Below are positions 31,738-36,192 of a stretch of DNA of 36,192 nucleotides, in pieces. This DNA comes from an uncultured Eubacteriales bacterium (GTDB lineage: Bacteria; Bacillota; Clostridia; Oscillospirales; CAG-272). The notes below the pieces were generated by a model, which had not been told where the DNA came from, searched no databases, and worked only from the letters and a program-made list of their open reading frames with translations. The stretch's first letter is position 1. Every line of letters begins with the position of its first letter. Location of the stretch: contig CAKRMZ010000011.1 of assembly GCA_934365155.1 (NCBI GenBank), positions 1 through 36,192 on the forward strand. The letters are read 5' to 3'. A program made the position numbers and the translations under genes.

Positions 31738-33984
31738 ATGAATCTTATGAATTCAATCAATAATGCATGGCAGGGATTTGTTCCGGGGAAATGGCAACAA
31801 ACGGTTGACCTGCGAAATTTTATTCAGCTTAACTATACACCGTACGACGGTGACGAAGCATTTTTAGCATCCGCCACTCCGCGCACGCAGGCGTTAATGG
31901 CCCGGCTGAACCAGTTGCTTCGAAAAGAGCAGGAAAATGGCGGAGTGTTGGAGATTGATACAAAAACCGTGATGTCACTGACTTCTTATGAAGCCGGGTA
32001 TTTGGATCGGGAACAAGAGATTATTGTAGGCCTCCAAACCGACTCGCCGCTGAAAAGAGGAGTGAATCCATTTGGCGGAATCAATATGACGAGAAAAGCT
32101 TGTCAGGCGTACGGATATACTCTTTCAGAGGATGTGGAAAATAAATTTTGCTATCGGACAACGCATAATGACGGAGTGTTTCGAGTTTACAACGATGACA
32201 TTCGCGCAGCGCGCCACAGCGGAATTATTACCGGATTGCCGGATGCATACGGACGCGGGCGAATTATCGGAGATTATCGCCGGGTGGCGCTGTATGGCGT
32301 GGACGAGTTGATTCGGCAAAAAAAAGAGGATAAGGCACGCATCGGTTCCGAATTAATGGATGCCGACAAAATTCGATTGCTTGAGGAGCTTTATCAGCAG
32401 ATTGCGTTCCTTGAAAAATTGAAAGAAATGGCAAAGATATACGGTTATGATATTTCTTTACCTGCCGTATCTGCAAAAGAGGCGGTACAGTGGCTTTATT
32501 TTGCGTATCTGGCTGCGATAAAAGAGCAGAACGGTGCAGCCATGAGTCTTGGTAGGGTTTCCACATTTTTAGATATTTACTTTAGCCGTGATATTCAAAG
32601 CGGGAAGCTTTGTGAGAGCGAAGCACAGGAAATTTTAGACGATTTTGTGATGAAGCTTCGAATGGCACGACATTTGCGCACACCGGAATACAATGAGTTG
32701 TTTGCCGGTGATCCGATGTGGATTACCGAAGCAATCGGCGGTATGGGTGAGGATGGCCGAACCTTGGTTACCAAAACCTCTTTTCGTATTTTGCAGACAC
32801 TGTATAATTTGGGACCGTCTGCGGAGCCGAATTTAACGGTGCTCTGGTCTGCCCGCCTTCCGAAAGCGTTCAAACGATTTGCCGCCAAGGTTTCGTGTGA
32901 TACCAATGCCATTCAATATGAGAACGACGATGTAATGCGTCCGAAATTCGGTGACGATTATGCAATTGCTTGCTGTGTTTCGGCTATGCGAATCGGAAAA
33001 GACATGCAATTCTTCGGTGCCCGTGTAAACTTGGCAAAGTTGTTGCTGATGTCACTCAACGGAGGCCGTGACGAGATTAGCGGCGCACAGGTAGCGCCGT
33101 CCGGCAAGCCTTATGAAGGGGATTTGTTGGATTATGATACGGTAATTCGGAAAATGGAACCCTATCGGCGGTGGCTGGCTAAAACATATGTTACGGCGAT
33201 GAATATGATTCATTACATGCATGATAAATATGCCTATGAGAAGTTGCAGATGGCATTGCATGATACGAACGTCCACCGTTTTATGGCATTCGGAATTGCG
33301 GGGCTTTCTGTTTTGGTCGATTCGCTTTCCGCAATCAAATATGCAAAAGTCCGTGTCGTGCGGGATGAAACCGGTCTTATTACCGGATATGAAGTGACAG
33401 GCGAGTATCCCGCGTACGGCAATGACGATGAAAGGGTAGACTCGATTGCAAAAGAACAGGTGAAAGCGTTTTTTGAAGAATTGAAAAAAATTCCTACGTA
33501 TCGAAATGCAGAACATACGCTTTCCATCTTGACAATTACCTCGAATGTGGTGTATGGTAAAAAGACGGGGATGACTCCGGACGGAAGAAAAGCAGGAGAG
33601 CCGTTTGCTCCGGGCGCAAATCCCATGCACAACCGTGAGAAAAACGGAGCGCTTGCGTCTCTTAATTCGGTTGCGAAACTGTCTTATGATTATTGCAAAG
33701 ACGGAATTTCCAATACATTTTCGATTGTTCCGCAGGCTCTCGGCAATGATGCTGAATCCCGTTACAGCAATTTGTCGGATATTATTGACGGCTATTTTGC
33801 ACAGGGAGCGCAGCATATTAATGTGAATGTATTATGCCGGGAGACTTTGGAGGATGCGATGGAGCATCCCGAAAAATATCCCAATCTGACCATTCGGGTC
33901 TCGGGATACGCTGTGAATTTTCATAAACTTTCCAAAAACCAGCAGCGAGAAGTCATATCCCGAACTTTTCATGAGACGATGTGA
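31738..33984 (+). CDS. pflB: Formate C-acetyltransferase (pyruvate formate-lyase)
   Basis: A 748-residue glycyl radical enzyme converting pyruvate and CoA to acetyl-CoA and formate under anaerobiosis. The active-site pair is C412-C413 in IACCVSAMRIG, and the glycyl radical is G723 in RVSGYAVNF. PFL-specific segments such as MTPDGRKAGEPFAPGANP are intact. The length is close to E. coli PflB (760). AAGGAGG ends 4 bp before ATG 31738; ATG 31747 is a possible alternative. It is controlled by the ZTP riboswitch upstream. The stop overlaps the start of pflA, whose product installs the radical. Confidence 0.98.
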   Translation: MNLMNSINNAWQGFVPGKWQQTVDLRNFIQLNYTPYDGDEAFLASATPRTQALMARLNQLLRKEQENGGVLEIDTKTVMSLTSYEAGYLDREQEIIVGLQTDSPLKRGVNPFGGINMTRKACQAYGYTLSEDVENKFCYRTTHNDGVFRVYNDDIRAARHSGIITGLPDAYGRGRIIGDYRRVALYGVDELIRQKKEDKARIGSELMDADKIRLLEELYQQIAFLEKLKEMAKIYGYDISLPAVSAKEAVQWLYFAYLAAIKEQNGAAMSLGRVSTFLDIYFSRDIQSGKLCESEAQEILDDFVMKLRMARHLRTPEYNELFAGDPMWITEAIGGMGEDGRTLVTKTSFRILQTLYNLGPSAEPNLTVLWSARLPKAFKRFAAKVSCDTNAIQYENDDVMRPKFGDDYAIACCVSAMRIGKDMQFFGARVNLAKLLLMSLNGGRDEISGAQVAPSGKPYEGDLLDYDTVIRKMEPYRRWLAKTYVTAMNMIHYMHDKYAYEKLQMALHDTNVHRFMAFGIAGLSVLVDSLSAIKYAKVRVVRDETGLITGYEVTGEYPAYGNDDERVDSIAKEQVKAFFEELKKIPTYRNAEHTLSILTITSNVVYGKKTGMTPDGRKAGEPFAPGANPMHNREKNGALASLNSVAKLSYDYCKDGISNTFSIVPQALGNDAESRYSNLSDIIDGYFAQGAQHINVNVLCRETLEDAMEHPEKYPNLTIRVSGYAVNFHKLSKNQQREVISRTFHETM

Positions 33985-34730
33985 TGATGACAGGACGGAT
34001 TCATTCATTGCAAAGCTTAGGTGCGGTAGACGGGCCGGGGGTTCGATTTACGGTTTTTATGCAGGGCTGCCGTATGCGCTGCTGCTATTGCCACAATCCG
34101 GACACTTGGGACCTTGCGGGAGGCTGTGAATATACAACCGATGAAATACTGAACCGTGTATTGCGATACCGACCGTATTTCGGAGCGCAGGGCGGAATTA
34201 CCGTCAGCGGCGGAGAAGCCCTTTTGCAGGCAGATTTTGTTGCAGAATTATTTTGCAAATGCAGGCAGAATTCCATTCATACTGCACTCGATACTTCCGG
34301 AACAGGAAACCTTTCCGAAGCCGACAAGGTGCTGCAGTATACGGATCTTGTCATCTGTGACATTAAGTTTGCAGAGGATGCCCTCTACCAAAAATATTGT
34401 AAAGGGCATCTGACAGAGGTATTATGTTTCTTAGAGAAAACCGAAAAAGGAAACATTCCTTTGTGGGTGCGCCATGTTGTGATTCCGGGGCTTACCGATT
34501 CACCGTCTGAAATTTTAAAGATTTTGCAGCTTGCAAAGCAATACAGTAATTTTAAAAAAATGGAATTGCTGCCGTTTCGGAAGTTGTGCCAAAGTAAGTA
34601 CGATTCCATGCAGATCCCTTTTTTAATGAAGGATTATAAGGAGTGCAGCCTTGAAACCCTGCACCAACTGCAGCAGTTAATTTTCAAAGAACAATCTAAG
34701 ACCGATCTTGAATTGAAAAATAAAAGATAA
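33984..34730 (+). CDS. pflA: Pyruvate formate-lyase activating enzyme
   Basis: A 248-residue radical SAM enzyme that abstracts hydrogen from the PflB glycine. The N-terminal TGRIHSLQSLGAVDGPG is typical of PflA, followed by the 4Fe-4S motif C29-x3-C33-x2-C36 and the SAM-binding VSGGEALLQ. Start choice: ATG 33984 overlaps the pflB stop (TGATG). GTG 33981 and ATG 33987 are equally close, and coupling rather than an RBS seems to drive initiation. The C-terminus is Lys-rich. A terminator follows at 34911. Confidence 0.96.
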   Translation: MMTGRIHSLQSLGAVDGPGVRFTVFMQGCRMRCCYCHNPDTWDLAGGCEYTTDEILNRVLRYRPYFGAQGGITVSGGEALLQADFVAELFCKCRQNSIHTALDTSGTGNLSEADKVLQYTDLVICDIKFAEDALYQKYCKGHLTEVLCFLEKTEKGNIPLWVRHVVIPGLTDSPSEILKILQLAKQYSNFKKMELLPFRKLCQSKYDSMQIPFLMKDYKECSLETLHQLQQLIFKEQSKTDLELKNKR

Positions 34731-34910
34731 AACCTTACGGACAGGCGGTCGGATGCCGTGCGGTAAAACCCGTATTATTGATGGAGTGTAAAACTCGAAT
34801 TTTATAAGTTGATTACTTTATAATCATGCCTTTGGGTCAATCATCTTGTGAAACGGTCAATAAGAGAACATCGCGTGCTTCTGCTCTGAAAAAGCCGAAA
34901 CAAAATGTAG
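34731..34910. other. Non-coding spacer with small hairpins, no gene seen
   Basis: No ORF with an RBS is visible. The DNA contains a TGATTA/TAATCA hairpin (34810-34826). A TATAAT at 34819-34824 lacks a good -35. A partly self-complementary segment lies at 34735-34766. A small RNA or a leader for the decarboxylase gene is possible, but I recognise no family. Confidence 0.3.
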
Positions 34911-34948
34911 AAAGTCACAGATGATTTTTTCTGTGGCTTTTTATTTTT
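34911..34948 (+). terminator. Intrinsic terminator before the decarboxylase gene
   Basis: A 10-bp stem (34911-34920 with 34931-34940, one G-U) with a 10-nt loop and T-rich tail, about 25 bp before the next start. It may end pflBA transcripts or act as an attenuator for the decarboxylase. Confidence 0.75.
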
Positions 34949-34972
34949 GAACAAAGGATTTGGGGAGAAAAA

Positions 34973-36192
34973 ATGGATATAGAACGTCAAAAAGCAGCGC
35001 CGATTTATGATGCGTTAGAAGCATTTCGGCGGCGCAGAGTAGTCCCTTTTGATGTGCCGGGACATAAACGGGGCAGAGGAAATCCGGAACTTGCGGAGCT
35101 TCTTGGAGAAAAATGTGTGCGTCTGGATGTAAATTCCATGAAGCCTTTGGATAATCTTTGCAATCCGGTTTCGGTGATAAAGGAGGCTGAGCAGCTGGCG
35201 GCGGAGGCCTTTGGCGGCGCCCATGCGTTTTTTATGGTTTCCGGCACCACCAGTTCCGTGCAAAGCATGGTGCTTGCCGCGTGCAAACGGGGAGACAAGA
35301 TTATTTTACCGCGCAATGTTCATAAAAGTGTAATTAACGCTTTAATCCTTTGCGGAGGGATCCCGGTTTATGTGCGTCCTGCGATGCACCCGGATATCGG
35401 TATTGCATTGGCGATGGAAACCGCGGAGGTGGAACGTGCGATAAAAGAAAACCCGGAAGCGGTGGCGGTACTGGTCAATAATCCGACATATTATGGAATT
35501 TGTTCGGATCTCCGCGCCATTACAAAGCTTGCGCATGATGCCGGTATGCTGATGTTAGTTGACGAGGCTCACGGTACGCATCTCTATTTCGGCGAGGATC
35601 TTCCGATATCCGCTATGGCGGCGGGTGCTGATATGGCGGCAGTATCCATGCATAAATCCGGTGGAAGTCTGACACAGAGTTCTATGCTTTTGCTCGGCGA
35701 AAAGATGGATCCGGGCTATGTTCGAAATATTATTAATTTAATGCAGACAACCAGCGCCTCCTATTTGTTGCTTTCCAGCTTAGATATATCGCGCCGCAAT
35801 CTGGCGCTGCGCGGGAAGGAATCCTTTGCAAAAGTGGTTCGTTTGGCGACTTATGCTCGGGATGAGATTAATTCCATCGGCGGATATTATGCCTACGGCA
35901 GAGAGCTTGTGAATGGCGTTTCGGTATACGATTTTGATGTAACCAAGCTCTTGGTTTATACGCAGGGGATAGGCCTTACGGGAATTGAAGTCTATGATTT
36001 GCTGCGAGATGAATATGATATTCAGATTGAATTCGGAGATATCGGAAATATTCTTGCATACATCTCCATTGGAGATCGGATTCAGGATATTGAGCGCTTG
36101 GTAGGAGCGTTGGAAGACATCAAACGTTTATACGGGAAAGTGGCTACCGGACTGTATCTCGGCGATTATGTGCAGCCCGAGGTGGTTTGCTC
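34973..36192 (+). CDS. Orn/Lys/Arg decarboxylase family protein (partial, runs off the window)
   Basis: An open frame from ATG 34973 (GGGGAG 5 bp upstream) to the window end, 406 codons without a stop. It is a fold-type I PLP enzyme of the short Gram-positive Orn/Lys/Arg decarboxylase type (SpeA/YaaO-like). It has PFDVPGHKRGRGNPEL at the N-terminus, MVSGTTSSVQSMV, VLVNNPTYYGI and the PLP-pyridine Asp in LVDEAHGTH. The Schiff-base lysine is K228 in SMHKSGGSLTQ. The product would decarboxylate a basic amino acid to a polyamine or diamine. The exact substrate is not readable. The C-terminal domain is cut off by the window. Confidence 0.93.
   Translation, partial: MDIERQKAAPIYDALEAFRRRRVVPFDVPGHKRGRGNPELAELLGEKCVRLDVNSMKPLDNLCNPVSVIKEAEQLAAEAFGGAHAFFMVSGTTSSVQSMVLAACKRGDKIILPRNVHKSVINALILCGGIPVYVRPAMHPDIGIALAMETAEVERAIKENPEAVAVLVNNPTYYGICSDLRAITKLAHDAGMLMLVDEAHGTHLYFGEDLPISAMAAGADMAAVSMHKSGGSLTQSSMLLLGEKMDPGYVRNIINLMQTTSASYLLLSSLDISRRNLALRGKESFAKVVRLATYARDEINSIGGYYAYGRELVNGVSVYDFDVTKLLVYTQGIGLTGIEVYDLLRDEYDIQIEFGDIGNILAYISIGDRIQDIERLVGALEDIKRLYGKVATGLYLGDYVQPEVVC

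Noticed and set aside
33052..33816. Antisense open frame of 254 codons opposite pflB
   Set aside because: It is a shadow of a highly conserved enzyme gene, with no RBS and no domain.

Overview
The window reads as chromosomal DNA of an anaerobic, endospore-forming Firmicute of the class Clostridia. Four sporulation or germination genes are recognisable (pdaA, spoIVA, gpr, spoIIP). Fermentation enzymes typical of strict anaerobes are present (AdhE, pyruvate formate-lyase and its activating enzyme). Promoters are of Gram-positive sigma-A type and the Shine-Dalgarno sequences are strong. Genus and species cannot be read from this segment. No phage, insertion sequence, CRISPR array or rRNA was seen.

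Layout. Positions 1-283 hold the terminator of an upstream gene and a promoter. Positions 284-3515 (+) carry a HAD phosphatase, the cortex de-N-acetylase pdaA and the coat ATPase spoIVA. Positions 3670-9726 (+) are a purine salvage block: xpt with its own promoter, then a guanine-class purine riboswitch with terminator, a second structured leader domain, and a NupNOPQ-type nucleoside ABC transporter (lipoprotein, double ATPase, two permeases). Positions 9727-11059 hold an orphan lipoprotein gene under a perfect consensus promoter, surrounded by non-coding DNA and hairpins. Then come pcrA (-), gpr and spoIIP (+), a yerC-methyltransferase pair (+) and a tRNA cluster Gly-Arg-His (17293-17528). 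Positions 17602-20646 (-) are a group of alpha/beta hydrolase, PAP2-like membrane protein, small alarmone synthetase and DUF308 protein. These are followed by a TetR-type regulator (-) and a YwlG-family gene (-), which is divergent from a lipid kinase gene (+).

Positions 23770-27552 (+) encode an OmpR-type response regulator, a sensor kinase and a membrane-anchored HtrA-PDZ protein whose His and Asp catalytic positions are lost. Positions 27677-31361 (+) are adhE with a long leader, plus an APH-type kinase gene. Positions 31552-34730 (+) are pflB-pflA under a ZTP (pfl-motif) riboswitch with an overlapping terminator. The window ends inside a PLP-dependent Orn/Lys/Arg decarboxylase gene that starts at 34973.

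How the parts work together. Two RNA sensors of purine status control neighbouring metabolism. Guanine should shut off nucleoside import, and ZTP (a signal of 10-formyl-THF shortage) should switch on formate production by PFL. The most interesting unexplained items are the second structured domain after the guanine riboswitch, the two-component system paired with an apparent pseudoprotease, and the orphan lipoprotein island.
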